Below, one piece after another: positions 1 to 8,800 of a DNA stretch of 64,000 nucleotides. Source of the DNA: Liquorilactobacillus satsumensis DSM 16230 = JCM 12392 (GTDB taxonomy: Bacteria > Bacillota > Bacilli > Lactobacillales > Lactobacillaceae); NCBI RefSeq assembly GCF_001435195.1, contig NZ_AZFQ01000019.1, forward strand, positions 123,881 to 187,880. Reading direction: 5' to 3'. The notes under the pieces are model-generated. The model did no database searches. It was not told the origin of the DNA and saw only the letters and a list, made by a program, of their open reading frames with translations. Position 1 is the first letter of the stretch; each line of letters begins with the position of its first letter. The position numbers and the translations under genes are program-made.

Positions 1-108
1 ATTTGCTATGAGTAATTCAAAGTTAGACGGAGAATTTTGACTTATGGAACACGTTTATTCGGAATAAAAGAGGGGCTGTGACAAAATTTAACTTTTGTCA
101 CAGCCCCC
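1..108. repeat. Subtype I foldback repeat, 3' part (cut by window start)
   Basis: This matches the right half of the long repeat seen complete at 15935-16105, including the shared strings GGAGAATTTTGACTTATG and CGGAATAAAAGAG. It ends in the palindrome GGGGCTGTGACAAAA / TTTTGTCACAGCCCC (about 73-107). Read on the minus strand this hairpin is followed by a T-rich stretch, so it probably terminates the rpoY-rnjA transcript that ends just downstream. The left half lies outside the window. Confidence 0.8.
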
Positions 109-151
109 AAGGTAAATTGCTTGAGTTACGTTTTTTAATTATTGTGCAGTG

Positions 152-1828
152 CTAAACAATTACCAACATTGGGATAATCATTGGTCTGCGCTCAGTTTGT
201 TCATACAGAAAGGTTCGTAAATCATCTATAATGGCCTCACGCAGCATTCCTTCAGTTACATTTGGTTTGCTGAGTGTACGTCGCATCACTCTAAAGAGAC
301 GTTTGCGCCCGCTATCGATCAGTTCTCCGGATTCACGCATATAGATAAAACCGCGTGAAAGCAGATCGGGACCTGCTAGGATTTCTTTCTTCTTTAAGTT
401 GAGTGTTGCGACAACAATTACTAAGCCTTCTTCAGACAGAATACGACGGTCACGCAAAACAACGTTACCAATATCACCAATGCCTGAACCATCGACGTAG
501 ACTGCGCCTGCATTAAAGTGGCCAGCTAGGCGCGCTGAATCTTTAGTCAGTGCCAAAACATCCCCATTTTGCATAATGAATGAGTGATCTTTGGGTACAT
601 CACATTTTTCAGCTAATTCAGTATGAATTTTCAACATCCGATATTCACCATGAACAGGAACAAAATACTTGGGTTTGATCAAACGCAGCATCAGCTTCTG
701 TTCTTCTTGGCCACCATGACCTGAAGCATGAATATTATTGACTTTACCATGGATCACAGCTGCTCCAGCTTCTTCTAATTCATTAATAACATGGTTGACG
801 CTTAAAGTATTACCTGGAATCGGTGAACTAGAGAAGACCACAGTGTCTCCAGGTTGAATTGAAACTTGCCGATGAGTTCCATTTGCGATTCGGCTCAAAG
901 CAGCCATTGGTTCACCCTGAGATCCGGTACAAAGAATCATGACTTTGTTAGCAGGCAGACTGCTAATTTCACGTGCATCTACCAGTGAGTCCTCGGGGAT
1001 GTCAAGATATCCTAGTTCACGGCCGTTATTGATTGCAGCATCCATACTGCGACCGAAAACAGCGATTTTACGTCCTTTGGCAACAGCAACTTCTGCAGCT
1101 TGCTGAATACGTGAGATATTAGATGCAAAGGTGGCAAAAATAATTCGACCTTCAACTTTTTCGAAAATTCTTTTGATCGATTTTCCGACCCAGCGTTCTG
1201 ATTTGGTAAAGTTAGGAATTTCAGCGTTTGTGCTATCGGATAGGAGGCACAAAACACCTTCACTACCAAGCTTTGCCATCCGTTGCAAGTTCGGCGGCTG
1301 GTTAGTAACTGGCGTCAAATCAAACTTATAGTCTCCGGTTGCAACAATTGTACCGCTTGGAGTTTTGACTGCTACACCTAAGGTATCAGGGATCGAATGA
1401 GTGGTTCTGAAAAAGGAAACGCTCGTTTTCCGAAATTTCAAGACGCTATCTTCGTTAATCTCATGTAACTCCGTCGTTCTTAGCAATCCATGTTCTTCAA
1501 GTTTGCTTTTAATTAATGCTAGAGCTAAAGGACCAGCGTAAATAGGTACATTAATCTGTTTTAACAGATATGGAATTCCGCCAATATGATCTTCATGACC
1601 ATGTGTGATCACAAGCGCTTTGATTTTTTGCTGGTTTGCGACGAGATATTGATAATCAGGAATTACATAGTCAATTCCTAAGAGATCATCTTCTGGAAAT
1701 TTGATTCCAGCATCGATCACAATAATTTCATCCTGAAATTGGACCCCATAAGTATTTTTTCCAATTTCTCCCAGACCACCAACAGCATAAACAGCAGTCT
1801 CATTGTTTTTTATTTTTAACTTTTTCAT
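152..1828 (-). CDS. rnjA: Ribonuclease J1
   Basis: Metallo-beta-lactamase/beta-CASP ribonuclease of 558 residues, the usual length of RNase J. The zinc motif HGHEDHIGG lies at about residues 76-84, followed by THSIPD near 145 and GDYKFD near 165. The beta-CASP and C-terminal domains follow in order. The family has 5'-3' exonuclease and endonuclease activity and drives mRNA decay and rRNA maturation in Firmicutes. The HEDH motif is complete, unlike the paralogue at 23885-25588, so this is the J1 type. The start codon overlaps the rpoY stop as ATGA, implying translational coupling. The pair is conserved as ykzG-ykqC in Bacillus. The product is cytoplasmic, and transcription probably stops at the repeat palindrome at 73-107. 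Confidence 0.95.
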   Translation of the reverse strand: MKKLKIKNNETAVYAVGGLGEIGKNTYGVQFQDEIIVIDAGIKFPEDDLLGIDYVIPDYQYLVANQQKIKALVITHGHEDHIGGIPYLLKQINVPIYAGPLALALIKSKLEEHGLLRTTELHEINEDSVLKFRKTSVSFFRTTHSIPDTLGVAVKTPSGTIVATGDYKFDLTPVTNQPPNLQRMAKLGSEGVLCLLSDSTNAEIPNFTKSERWVGKSIKRIFEKVEGRIIFATFASNISRIQQAAEVAVAKGRKIAVFGRSMDAAINNGRELGYLDIPEDSLVDAREISSLPANKVMILCTGSQGEPMAALSRIANGTHRQVSIQPGDTVVFSSSPIPGNTLSVNHVINELEEAGAAVIHGKVNNIHASGHGGQEEQKLMLRLIKPKYFVPVHGEYRMLKIHTELAEKCDVPKDHSFIMQNGDVLALTKDSARLAGHFNAGAVYVDGSGIGDIGNVVLRDRRILSEEGLVIVVATLNLKKKEILAGPDLLSRGFIYMRESGELIDSGRKRLFRVMRRTLSKPNVTEGMLREAIIDDLRTFLYEQTERRPMIIPMLVIV

Positions 1829-2043
1829 TTACTGAACTCCGTCAGTTGATAATTGGGATTTTGTTGGGCATATTCAAGCGCTTTGGGGCTTAGTTCTTCA
1901 ATATATTCAACGTTGTATGAAGTATTTTGTTCAACACTACTTCTTGCGGCCACCTCAGAATCAGCCTCTAAGTAGAGAGCCAATGTGTTTTCACGGCGTG
2001 GGCTGATTTTTTGTGATGGTTGATAAAATATTTTGTAAATCAT
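1825..2043 (-). CDS. rpoY: RNA polymerase epsilon subunit
   Basis: Small protein of 72 residues that begins MIYKIFYQ and contains the conserved PRRE..LYLEA segment and a YNVEYIE strand. These are the hallmarks of the Firmicute RNA polymerase accessory subunit RpoY (formerly YkzG, DUF1447). It binds core RNA polymerase; the family role is structural and possibly protective. It is the first gene of a two-gene operon with rnjA and overlaps it by four bases. An SD-like AAGGAGAAA lies just upstream of the start on the minus strand. Length and position beside rnjA match the family, so the call is firm. Confidence 0.93.
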   Translation of the reverse strand: MIYKIFYQPSQKISPRRENTLALYLEADSEVAARSSVEQNTSYNVEYIEELSPKALEYAQQNPNYQLTEFSK

Positions 2044-2305
2044 TAAACATTTCTCCTTAAATTCATCTTAAAACAGCGGACTACTTGCACTAAAAGCAGC
2101 AGTTCGTCAGTTTTGGTTATTATTAGTACTTAGTTTCCGAACATGGATTGTTTGCACAATAATTGTTTACATTTTAGCATAATAGTCTATATAAGTATAT
2201 AAACTGGAATTCTATTTAAACGGATCATAACTGATTGGGAATCCAAAGAAACGCTTTTAAGGTTCAACATGGTATAATTGTAAAAAAAGAAACGAAGGGA
2301 TTTTG

Positions 2306-2776
2306 ATGCAACACATGTTTTTTTGGATTATGCTGGTTGTGCTCTTGCTGGTTATTTTTTGGTTGCTGCGCGAATTTTTACATGTCCGCCGCTTAAAAAA
2401 GATGCAGCTGAGCAACAAAGAAGTTACAAGTAAAGCGCTGAAATTTGCATTTGCGCAGTTTAATCTGCATCATGCAAATGAGAAACTTACAATTGCACAG
2501 AAGACGGCCAAATTAGCAGATGTGTGGGGCAGCGGCGTTATGGCTTATGAATTTCAAGTTCACATAGGACAGGCAGTCGCACTAAAGGGACTGAAAAAAG
2601 AATTGACAGAATCTTTGCAAAGCTATGCAGAAAACAGAAAATTATTTTATCAAGGATCACAGGCGTTTGTAATCTCAGACTTATGGCAAGCGGCAGGAAT
2701 TTTGCATCTTGATATCACATACGTAGTTAATGAAAAAACGAAGAATTACTTGCAGGATCTTCAGAAAGTCGAATAA
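2306..2776 (+). CDS. Small membrane-anchored protein of unknown function
   Basis: Not recognised. The product is 156 residues. Residues about 4-23 form one strongly hydrophobic segment (FFWIMLVVLLLVIFWLL), followed by a basic stretch (RRLKK), which suggests an N-terminal membrane anchor with a cytoplasmic body. The remainder is mixed helix with no motif I can name. The ATG at 2306 sits about six bases after the SD-like GAAGGGA; a TTG directly before it would also be in frame but fits the SD less well. It is transcribed divergently from rpoY-rnjA. A degenerate subtype II repeat follows its stop codon. Confidence 0.7.
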   Translation: MQHMFFWIMLVVLLLVIFWLLREFLHVRRLKKMQLSNKEVTSKALKFAFAQFNLHHANEKLTIAQKTAKLADVWGSGVMAYEFQVHIGQAVALKGLKKELTESLQSYAENRKLFYQGSQAFVISDLWQAAGILHLDITYVVNEKTKNYLQDLQKVE

Positions 2777-2782
2777 GCGTAT

Positions 2783-2864
2783 CCAGCCACCAGAGACTAA
2801 GCCCATGAATTAGAATGCAACTCAAGTTTGGGATGCCGCATTCAAGGCTAGCAACAAGCGGTTG
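2783..2864. repeat. Degenerate subtype II repeat copy
   Basis: Aligned by eye to the reverse complement of the units at 54130 and 54254, this stretch keeps the blocks AGCC.CC..AGACTAAG, TGAATTA, TTGG and AGGCT, ending in GCGGTTGA. Spacing is almost unchanged over about 80 bases. It lies between the unknown gene ending at 2776 and the def terminator, and it has no coding potential of its own. Confidence 0.55.
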
Positions 2865-2880
2865 ACAAGGGGGAGTTGCA

Positions 2881-2922
2881 AAAAAGAGGCCAACGCAAAA
2901 CATAAGTTTTACCCAGCCTCTC
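2881..2922 (-). terminator. Terminator of def
   Basis: Read on the minus strand, GAGGCTGGGTAAAAC pairs with GTTTTGCGTTGGCCTC around a TTAT loop, with mismatches in the middle, and is followed by six T. It lies about 60 bases past the def stop codon. Confidence 0.75.
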
Positions 2923-2985
2923 GTATTTTGCTATTAGTGCACTGCAATTACTAGACAGTTAGTGCGCATTTTCCAATTCCTTGGC

Positions 2986-3540
2986 TTAGCCTAAAATGAT
3001 TGTATTTTCAGCAACTTTGAAGGGATTTTTGGTGTTGATATGGTCAAAGAAAAGAATCCCATTCAGATGATCGATTTCATGCTGGCAAACAATTGCCGGG
3101 TAGTCGCGCAATTTGTCAACATGCTTATTGCCATCAAGATCAAACCAACGAAGTGTAATCTTATCATGACGCGGAACGTAGCCTGGAACGTCACGATCAA
3201 CTGACAAGCAGCCTTCTCCTTCAGAAAGAGCAGCCATGCGGACAGATTCACTCATAATGGTCGGATTGACCAGCACGTGTTTAAAAAGGGGTTTGTCATG
3301 TTCATCCGGAACAAGCACAGCGGTCATTCTGAGTGAAACATCAACTTGAGGAGCAGCCAGACCTACACCGGCTCTTAGCTTATATTTTTCAGCAATTTCA
3401 GGATTTTGACTATTCTCCAAAAATTCCATCATTTTATGTGCAAGATCTTTTTGTTCGTTGGTCATGGGGAAAGTAACTTCTTTTGCACGTGCGCGCAAAG
3501 TTGGATTTCCCTCACGAATAATATTTTTCATGGTTATCAC
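2986..3540 (-). CDS. def: Peptide deformylase
   Basis: Removes the N-formyl group from nascent polypeptides at the ribosome. All three metal-site motifs are present: GVGLAAPQ near residue 58, EGCLSV near 108, and HEIDHLNG near 152 (the HExDH signature). The length of 184 residues and the extra sequence between motifs I and II fit the type 2 enzymes of Gram-positive bacteria. The GTG at 3540 is chosen over an internal ATG three codons later, because GGAGG lies nine bases before the GTG and the N-terminus MITMKNIIREG matches the family. It is a single-gene unit with its own terminator. Confidence 0.95.
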   Translation of the reverse strand: MITMKNIIREGNPTLRARAKEVTFPMTNEQKDLAHKMMEFLENSQNPEIAEKYKLRAGVGLAAPQVDVSLRMTAVLVPDEHDKPLFKHVLVNPTIMSESVRMAALSEGEGCLSVDRDVPGYVPRHDKITLRWFDLDGNKHVDKLRDYPAIVCQHEIDHLNGILFFDHINTKNPFKVAENTIILG

Positions 3541-3763
3541 AACTACAGGCCTCCAAATTTAGCTTACTTTTTAATTATAGACTATTAGAATCTCTTTTTA
3601 AAAGGATTTTATGTGGAGATCTTAAAAAATAACACAGATTTCAGGTGACCGTGTATAATTATAATTTAAAGAAACAGCAATCCCGATCGCTTCCAAACAC
3701 TGGCTGCAGAAAATAACAAAATGACTTGCTGAGGACAAGCTGAAATGAAAGGAGTTTACGCGT

Positions 3764-4057
3764 ATGAAAGTTCCTGAAAATTATAGTTATCCGCTTAGAA
3801 GTGAATGGACGACGTCTGAAATCGTAACTGTGATGAATTTTTATCAAGCTGTAGAACAAAGCTATACTTCCAAAATATTGCGCAGCGAATTTTTAGAAAA
3901 ATATCGTGCTTTTCTCAAAGTTGTGCCGATGAAGATGACTCAAAAACAACTCGATCGTGATTTTATGCACAACACTCAAATGAGTATCTATCAGGCTGTT
4001 AAAAGAGCCCAGACAACAAAGCAAAAGTATGTATACTTGAACGAAAAAAGTAACTAA
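3764..4057 (+). CDS. UPF0223 family protein (YktA-like)
   Basis: Protein of 97 residues with the family's opening YSYPLRSEWTT and a helical body rich in Lys and Gln. It belongs to the uncharacterised UPF0223 (DUF1797-like small protein) group represented by B. subtilis YktA. Function is unknown and there are no membrane segments. The SD AAAGGAG lies about nine bases before the ATG. A candidate -10 (TATAAT) lies about 100 bases upstream near 3653. The next gene, an inositol-phosphatase family member, begins 23 bases later, so the two are probably one transcript, as yktA and yktC lie close together in Bacillus. Confidence 0.85.
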   Translation: MKVPENYSYPLRSEWTTSEIVTVMNFYQAVEQSYTSKILRSEFLEKYRAFLKVVPMKMTQKQLDRDFMHNTQMSIYQAVKRAQTTKQKYVYLNEKSN

Positions 4058-4080
4058 TCTGAAAGAGGGGGGCAGAGGGA

Positions 4081-4863
4081 ATGGATTCACTGGCACAGAT
4101 GGACGCACTGGTGAAAGAATGGATGCATGCTGCTCGAACAGAAATTATTCAGGGATTCAAGCAGAAAATAGCGGTTTGGACTAAATCCGGGCGCAACGAT
4201 TTAGTGACAAATATGGATCGTGCAGTTGAAGCTTATTATGTTGAAAAAATTCACACTTTTTTTCCAGAGGCCGTAGTAATTGGTGAGGAATGCCATCACC
4301 AACAGGATAAGTATCAGACTTCAGGGTGGGTTTGGGTAATTGATCCCATTGATGGGACCATGAATTTTGTCAAACAACAGGATCACTTCGCAAGTATGAT
4401 AGGCGTTTACCATAATGGAGTCGGGGTGCGAGGATACATTTTTGATGTCATGAATGATGATCTTTTCTGGGGAGGACCTGAAAAGGGCGTCTTTTGTAAT
4501 GAAACATCCTTGCAACCACCGTTGGACACAGGATTGCGAGATGGGTTAATCGGAATTGGCATGCCTTATTTAGTACATAATTATCGTAATTTGCAACAGG
4601 TCGCACTTGCAAGTAGTGGAGTCCGGATTTATGGCAGTGCCGGTATCCAGATTATTCATGTTTTACAAGGCAAATGCACGGCGTATGTCTCATATTTACG
4701 TCCATGGGATTTTGCAGCCGGGAAAATCTTAGCAGAAGCACTGAATTTACAAGTAAAGACGATTGACGGGTGTACACTTGATATGCTATCATCTAGTGAT
4801 GTATTAGTGGCTACGAAAAATGCTCAAAAAGACATTCAAAGTCTTGTCGCTCCTGCCCGTTAG
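4081..4863 (+). CDS. Inositol monophosphatase family protein
   Basis: Mg2+-dependent sugar/nucleotide phosphatase fold of 260 residues. The metal-binding motifs are clear: GEE near residue 68, DPIDGTMNF near 88-96 (the DxxDGT signature), and the late WDFAAG motif near 210-215. Substrates in this family range from inositol-1-phosphate to fructose-1,6-bisphosphate, NADP(H) and PAP, and the sequence alone does not choose between them. B. subtilis YktC (SuhB-like) is the positional counterpart. The SD AGAGGGA lies just before the ATG. A strong terminator follows seven bases after the stop. Confidence 0.9.
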   Translation: MDSLAQMDALVKEWMHAARTEIIQGFKQKIAVWTKSGRNDLVTNMDRAVEAYYVEKIHTFFPEAVVIGEECHHQQDKYQTSGWVWVIDPIDGTMNFVKQQDHFASMIGVYHNGVGVRGYIFDVMNDDLFWGGPEKGVFCNETSLQPPLDTGLRDGLIGIGMPYLVHNYRNLQQVALASSGVRIYGSAGIQIIHVLQGKCTAYVSYLRPWDFAAGKILAEALNLQVKTIDGCTLDMLSSSDVLVATKNAQKDIQSLVAPAR

Positions 4864-4869
4864 TTTCGG

Positions 4870-4896
4870 CTGTGACGGTTCAGTCACAGTTTTTTT
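4870..4896 (+). terminator. Intrinsic terminator after the inositol-phosphatase gene
   Basis: Perfect stem CTGTGAC / GTCACAG with a six-base loop, followed by seven T. It separates the upstream pair from typA. Confidence 0.92.
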
Positions 4897-5008
4897 ATGC
4901 TAAACAATGAAAATTCTGATTTTCGTTTTCAGGCATCTTTCGATTCTGCGAAAGGGCGAGAGCTTTTTCAACCAATGAGATTTATATTTTTGAAAGGAAG
5001 AAAAAAAT

Positions 5009-6859
5009 TTGAAAACACGTGATGATATCCGTAACGTCGCAATTATTGCTCACGTTGACCACGGCAAGACGACCCTTGTCAATGAGCTATTGAAACAATC
5101 GGATACTTTGGATGAACATACACAAATCGACGACCGCGCTTTGGACTCAAACGCGATTGAAAAGGAACGCGGAATTACCATTCTTTCGAAGAATACTGCT
5201 GTTAGATATCAAGACAAACAGATCAATATTCTGGATACACCAGGACATGCCGACTTTGGTGGCGAAGTTGAGCGGATTATGAAGATGGTTGATGGTGTCT
5301 TACTAATCGTCGATGCTTTTGAAGGAACCATGCCACAGACACGCTTTGTGCTGAAAAAAGCTCTAGAACAGCATCTGACACCAATTGTTGTCATTAACAA
5401 GATCGACCGTCCAGGTGCGCGGCCAGAAGAAGTTGTTGACGAGGTCCTTGACCTGTTTATTGAGTTAGGTGCTGAGGAAGATCAACTTGAATTCCCTGTA
5501 ATCTATGCTTCTGCTGTAAACGGAACTTCTTCGCTTGAATCTGATCCAGCAACGCAAGCACATACGATGGATCCGATTTTTAAGGCAATTATCAAAACGA
5601 TTCCTGCACCAATTGACAATTCTGATGAACCATTACAGTTCCAAGTTTCAATGCTTGATTATAATGAATTCGTTGGTCGAATTGGGATTGGCCGTGTTTT
5701 CCGCGGTCAGATCAAGGTGGGCGATCAGGTTACAGTTATGAAGCTTAATGGAACACAGAAGAATTTTCGTGTTACCAAGCTGTTTGGTTTCTTTGGCTTA
5801 AAACGTTTAGAGATTAATGAAGCTAAAGCAGGCGATTTGATTGCTGTTTCAGGGATGGAGGATATCTTTGTCGGTGAAACAGTTTGTCCAATCGATCATC
5901 CGGAAGCCTTACCGATTTTACGGATTGATCCGCCAACTTTGCAGATGACATTCAGAACAAATGATTCTCCATTTGTTGGTCAAGAAGGGGACTTCGTGAC
6001 TGCACGCAAACTTGAAGATCGTTTGAAAATGCAATTGCATACAGATGTTTCATTAAGAGTTGAAGACACAGATTCTCCTGATGCATGGGTTGTTTCAGGA
6101 CGTGGTGAATTACATCTGTCAATTTTGATTGAAACATTGCGCCGTGAAGGTTTTGAACTTGCAGTTTCACGTCCACAGGTTATTTACCGCGATGTCGACG
6201 GTAAAACTTGCGAACCGTTTGAAAGTGTTACAATCGATACACCAGATGAATATTCTGGAGCTGTCATTGATTCCCTTTCACAACGTAAGGGCGAAATGCT
6301 GAATATGGAAACTAATGCAAATGGTCAGACTCGTTTGACATTCTCTGCACCAACACGTGGTTTAATTGGATATGATTCACAATTTCTTTCAATGACACGT
6401 GGTTATGGGATCTTTAACCATACGTTTGCTGAATATAAACCTGTTATTCATAACTGGGAACCTGGCCGCAGAAATGGTGCATTGGTTTCAATCAATCGTG
6501 GGAAAGCGACAACTTACGCCATCATGGGTGTTGAAGATCGCGGTACAATCTTTGTTGATCCTGGGACTGAGGTTTATGAAGGCATGATCGTGGGTTCAAG
6601 CTCACGTGAACGCGATATTTCAGTGAATGTTACTAAGGGCAAGAACATGACCAATGTGCGTTCTTCAAATAAGGATCAGACAGCCTCAATTAAAAAGCCA
6701 ACTCACTTCACGCTTGAAGAATCACTTGAGTTCTTGAATGAAGATGAGTTATTGGAAATCACGCCGGAAAGCATTCGCTTACGTAAGCGGATTTTGGAAA
6801 CAAATGCGCGTGAAAAAGCTGTTAAGCAAAAGAAAATTGCTTCAAAAAAGAATAAATAA
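5009..6859 (+). CDS. typA: Ribosome-associated GTPase TypA/BipA
   Basis: Translational GTPase of 616 residues, the normal length for BipA. The P-loop AHVDHGKTT is at about residues 14-22, the switch region RGITI near 54, DTPGHADF near 76, and NKID near 130. Domains II, III and the BipA-specific C-terminal domain follow. It binds the 70S ribosome like EF-G and assists 50S assembly, mainly under cold or stress conditions. Translation starts at TTG (5009), nine bases after GAAAGGAAG; there is no better ATG. It is monocistronic, between terminators at 4870 and 6893, and occupies the position of ylaG in B. subtilis. Confidence 0.95.
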   Translation: MKTRDDIRNVAIIAHVDHGKTTLVNELLKQSDTLDEHTQIDDRALDSNAIEKERGITILSKNTAVRYQDKQINILDTPGHADFGGEVERIMKMVDGVLLIVDAFEGTMPQTRFVLKKALEQHLTPIVVINKIDRPGARPEEVVDEVLDLFIELGAEEDQLEFPVIYASAVNGTSSLESDPATQAHTMDPIFKAIIKTIPAPIDNSDEPLQFQVSMLDYNEFVGRIGIGRVFRGQIKVGDQVTVMKLNGTQKNFRVTKLFGFFGLKRLEINEAKAGDLIAVSGMEDIFVGETVCPIDHPEALPILRIDPPTLQMTFRTNDSPFVGQEGDFVTARKLEDRLKMQLHTDVSLRVEDTDSPDAWVVSGRGELHLSILIETLRREGFELAVSRPQVIYRDVDGKTCEPFESVTIDTPDEYSGAVIDSLSQRKGEMLNMETNANGQTRLTFSAPTRGLIGYDSQFLSMTRGYGIFNHTFAEYKPVIHNWEPGRRNGALVSINRGKATTYAIMGVEDRGTIFVDPGTEVYEGMIVGSSSRERDISVNVTKGKNMTNVRSSNKDQTASIKKPTHFTLEESLEFLNEDELLEITPESIRLRKRILETNAREKAVKQKKIASKKNK

Positions 6860-6892
6860 GCGCGAGATTGCGTAATTTATAAAATGTAAAGA

Positions 6893-6936
6893 GGAAACTG
6901 AATCAAAACAACCGTTTTGATTCAGTTTCCTTTTTT
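6893..6936 (+). terminator. Intrinsic terminator of typA
   Basis: Perfect 17-bp stem beginning GGAAACTGAATC, with loop AACC, followed by six T. It is one of the strongest terminators in the window and lies just before a subtype I repeat. Confidence 0.95.
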
Positions 6937-6941
6937 AATTT

Positions 6942-7116
6942 GGGTCTGTGACAAAAGTTAGGTTTTGTCACACTCTCTCTTTTATTCTGGATAAACATGT
7001 TCCATAAGTCAAAATTCTCCGTCTAACTTCGAATTACTCATCGCAAAGTACTCACGATGTTCGTAATTTCGAGTTAGTACTCAAATTTTCCTGACTTATG
7101 TCACACTCTCTCTTTT
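6942..7116. repeat. Subtype I foldback repeat, complete, inverted orientation
   Basis: Full element in reverse orientation relative to 15935-16105. In order it has the terminator-like palindrome GTGACAAAAG...TTTTGTCAC, the linker CTCTTTTATTCTGGATAAAC, the half TCCATAAGTCAAAATTCTCC, the core around GAATTACTCATCG / CGATGTTCGTAATT, and the mirror half ending GACTTATGTCACACTC. The two halves pair with each other over about 55 bases with mismatches. It lies between typA and ftsW. Confidence 0.85.
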
Positions 7117-7295
7117 TAATTTACGAATAAATGGCGAATTATTAAAAAATAGTTGCTGAAGCAATTCGAAGTAAGTTGTTCGTACAAAACCTTATTTTCT
7201 TAATTAAAAGTAGTTTTAGTTCGGTAAAAACAAATAATTTAGTATAAAAACTATGTTTTATTTGAAAAATACGAATTTTAGCGACATAATAAGAC

Positions 7296-7338
7296 AATAA
7301 AGCAGTTGCGAGTCCACTGGAAAAACAACTGCTTTATT
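7296..7338. terminator. 13-bp perfect inverted repeat in the typA-ftsW gap
   Basis: AATAAAGCAGTTG pairs perfectly with CAACTGCTTTATT across a 17-base loop. The AT-rich outer arms give T-rich ends on either strand, so it may act as a weak bidirectional terminator. The stretch 7117-7295 is very AT-rich, and I see nothing else in it. Confidence 0.45.
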
Positions 7339-7354
7339 GCAACATAAAGATCCA

Positions 7355-7383
7355 TTTCAACACTAATACTTATATGCTATAAT
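7355..7383 (+). promoter_or_regulatory. Probable ftsW promoter
   Basis: TATAAT at 7378-7383 is preceded by an extended TG (7375-7376). A weak -35, TTTCAA at 7355-7360, lies 17 bases upstream. Transcription would begin near 7390, giving a leader of about 185 bases before the ftsW ATG. Confidence 0.6.
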
Positions 7384-7399
7384 TGCTCTAGATCAGGGA

Positions 7400-7436
7400 A
7401 GCAGCAGAAGCAGGCAAGAAAAGGCTGCTAGTTTTT
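7400..7436 (+). terminator. Candidate leader terminator/attenuator before ftsW
   Basis: AGCAGC (7400-7405) pairs with GCTGCT (7424-7429), followed by AG and six T. It begins only about 10-20 bases after the predicted start of transcription, so it could end a short leader RNA. The stem is only six base pairs, so the call is tentative. Confidence 0.4.
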
Positions 7437-7575
7437 TCTAGAAGAAGATAGTTGAAGACATATAATCTTTAGTAATCCCCAGGTGCTCTGCGGAGCATTT
7501 GCAGAGATTTTGTGGCTGACTATTCCTGTTTATCCTTATGCTGTAGCCGGAAAGGATGAATTACTTCTGCTCATT

Positions 7576-8745
7576 ATGAAAAAATTACGAAACAAGCTTC
7601 ATTATTTTGATTTTTATCTTTTTATTCCATACGTTCTATTGTGTGCGATTGGAGTGGTCATGGTTTACTCAGCCAGCTCCATTAATCTCTCTTATTCAGG
7701 GGCCGCTACCAGTACCTATCTGTTAAAACAGCTACTTTATGTTTTTCTAGGTTTGGGTTGTTTTGTATTTGCGTACATGTTCCAGCTTTCAAAACTCACA
7801 AATAAGGTTTTTATTATTATTGGGTTCTTCGTGATGGTTGTGCTTTTACTTTATGCTAAATTTTTTACCACCGCGATCAATGGTGCAAATGGCTGGATTG
7901 ACCTGAAAATTTTTAGTTTACAACCAGCTGAATTGTGTAAGTTGTATTTAATACTTTTTATGGCTCAGTTGCTGACGCGTCGAGAAAAAATGTCAATTGC
8001 ACAAAGAAAACAAAGTGGCAAAAAACCGTATTTCTTGGCAGCAATTCTGTTAATTTTGATTCTAATTGAACCGGATTTAGGGGGCTTCTCAATCAACGCA
8101 ACCATTGTTTTTGTGATGTGGTTAGCTAGAGGAGGCAGTTACAAGAAAGCGTGGGCAATTATGCTTGGTCTGGGTGGAGTCCTTGCAGCAGGAGTGCAAA
8201 TTTTGCGTTTTTGGAACCCACTTACCGGGACAAAATTTGCTTACATGTATGGACGCTTAGCAGCTTTTTATAATCCCTTCCATGTTGCCAGTACGAGTGG
8301 GCAGCAGCTAATTAATTCTTATTATGCGATCAGCAATGGTGGTTTGTTCGGGGTTGGTTTGGGCAATAGTGTGCAAAAAAGGGGCTATCTTCCGGAACCA
8401 TATACTGATTTTATTATAGGAATCATCAGTGAAGAATTAGGCGCAATTGGAGTAACGGTTGTCTTATTGCTGCTGGCTTGGATTGTACTTCGGACTTATT
8501 TGATTGGGATTCGTTCAAATAGTACATATGATACTTTAATATGTTACGGAGTTGCTACTTTTATGACGGTTGAAGGACTTTTCAATGTTGGGGCTGTCAA
8601 TGGATTATTGCCAATTACAGGGGTAACTTTTCCCTTTGTATCCTATGGCGGATCAAGTATGTTGGTGCTTTCGTTAGCACTTGGGATTGTGATGAATGTT
8701 TCAATTAATCAGCGCCGCGGTAAAATGACGCAAATTGAGCGTTGA
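7576..8745 (+). CDS. ftsW: Septal peptidoglycan polymerase FtsW
   Basis: SEDS-family glycosyltransferase of 389 residues from the chosen ATG, with about ten membrane segments. It polymerises lipid II at the division septum with its partner class B PBP. Family motifs include VMVYSAS in the first membrane segment, QPAEL.KL near residue 115, and the late block LPITGVTFPFVSYGGSS. The open frame extends upstream to 7483, but that stretch is not FtsW-like. GGAAAGGA lies about 18 bases before the ATG, which is longer than usual, so a start at the CTG at 7567 cannot be excluded. The neighbour pyruvate carboxylase lies 55 bases downstream, the same pairing as ftsW-pycA in B. subtilis. Confidence 0.9.
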   Translation: MKKLRNKLHYFDFYLFIPYVLLCAIGVVMVYSASSINLSYSGAATSTYLLKQLLYVFLGLGCFVFAYMFQLSKLTNKVFIIIGFFVMVVLLLYAKFFTTAINGANGWIDLKIFSLQPAELCKLYLILFMAQLLTRREKMSIAQRKQSGKKPYFLAAILLILILIEPDLGGFSINATIVFVMWLARGGSYKKAWAIMLGLGGVLAAGVQILRFWNPLTGTKFAYMYGRLAAFYNPFHVASTSGQQLINSYYAISNGGLFGVGLGNSVQKRGYLPEPYTDFIIGIISEELGAIGVTVVLLLLAWIVLRTYLIGIRSNSTYDTLICYGVATFMTVEGLFNVGAVNGLLPITGVTFPFVSYGGSSMLVLSLALGIVMNVSINQRRGKMTQIER

Positions 8746-8800
8746 AGACCGCAAGTTGTGATTTTTAAAGTTTAGCTTATTTAGAGAAAGTGGGAGTGCA

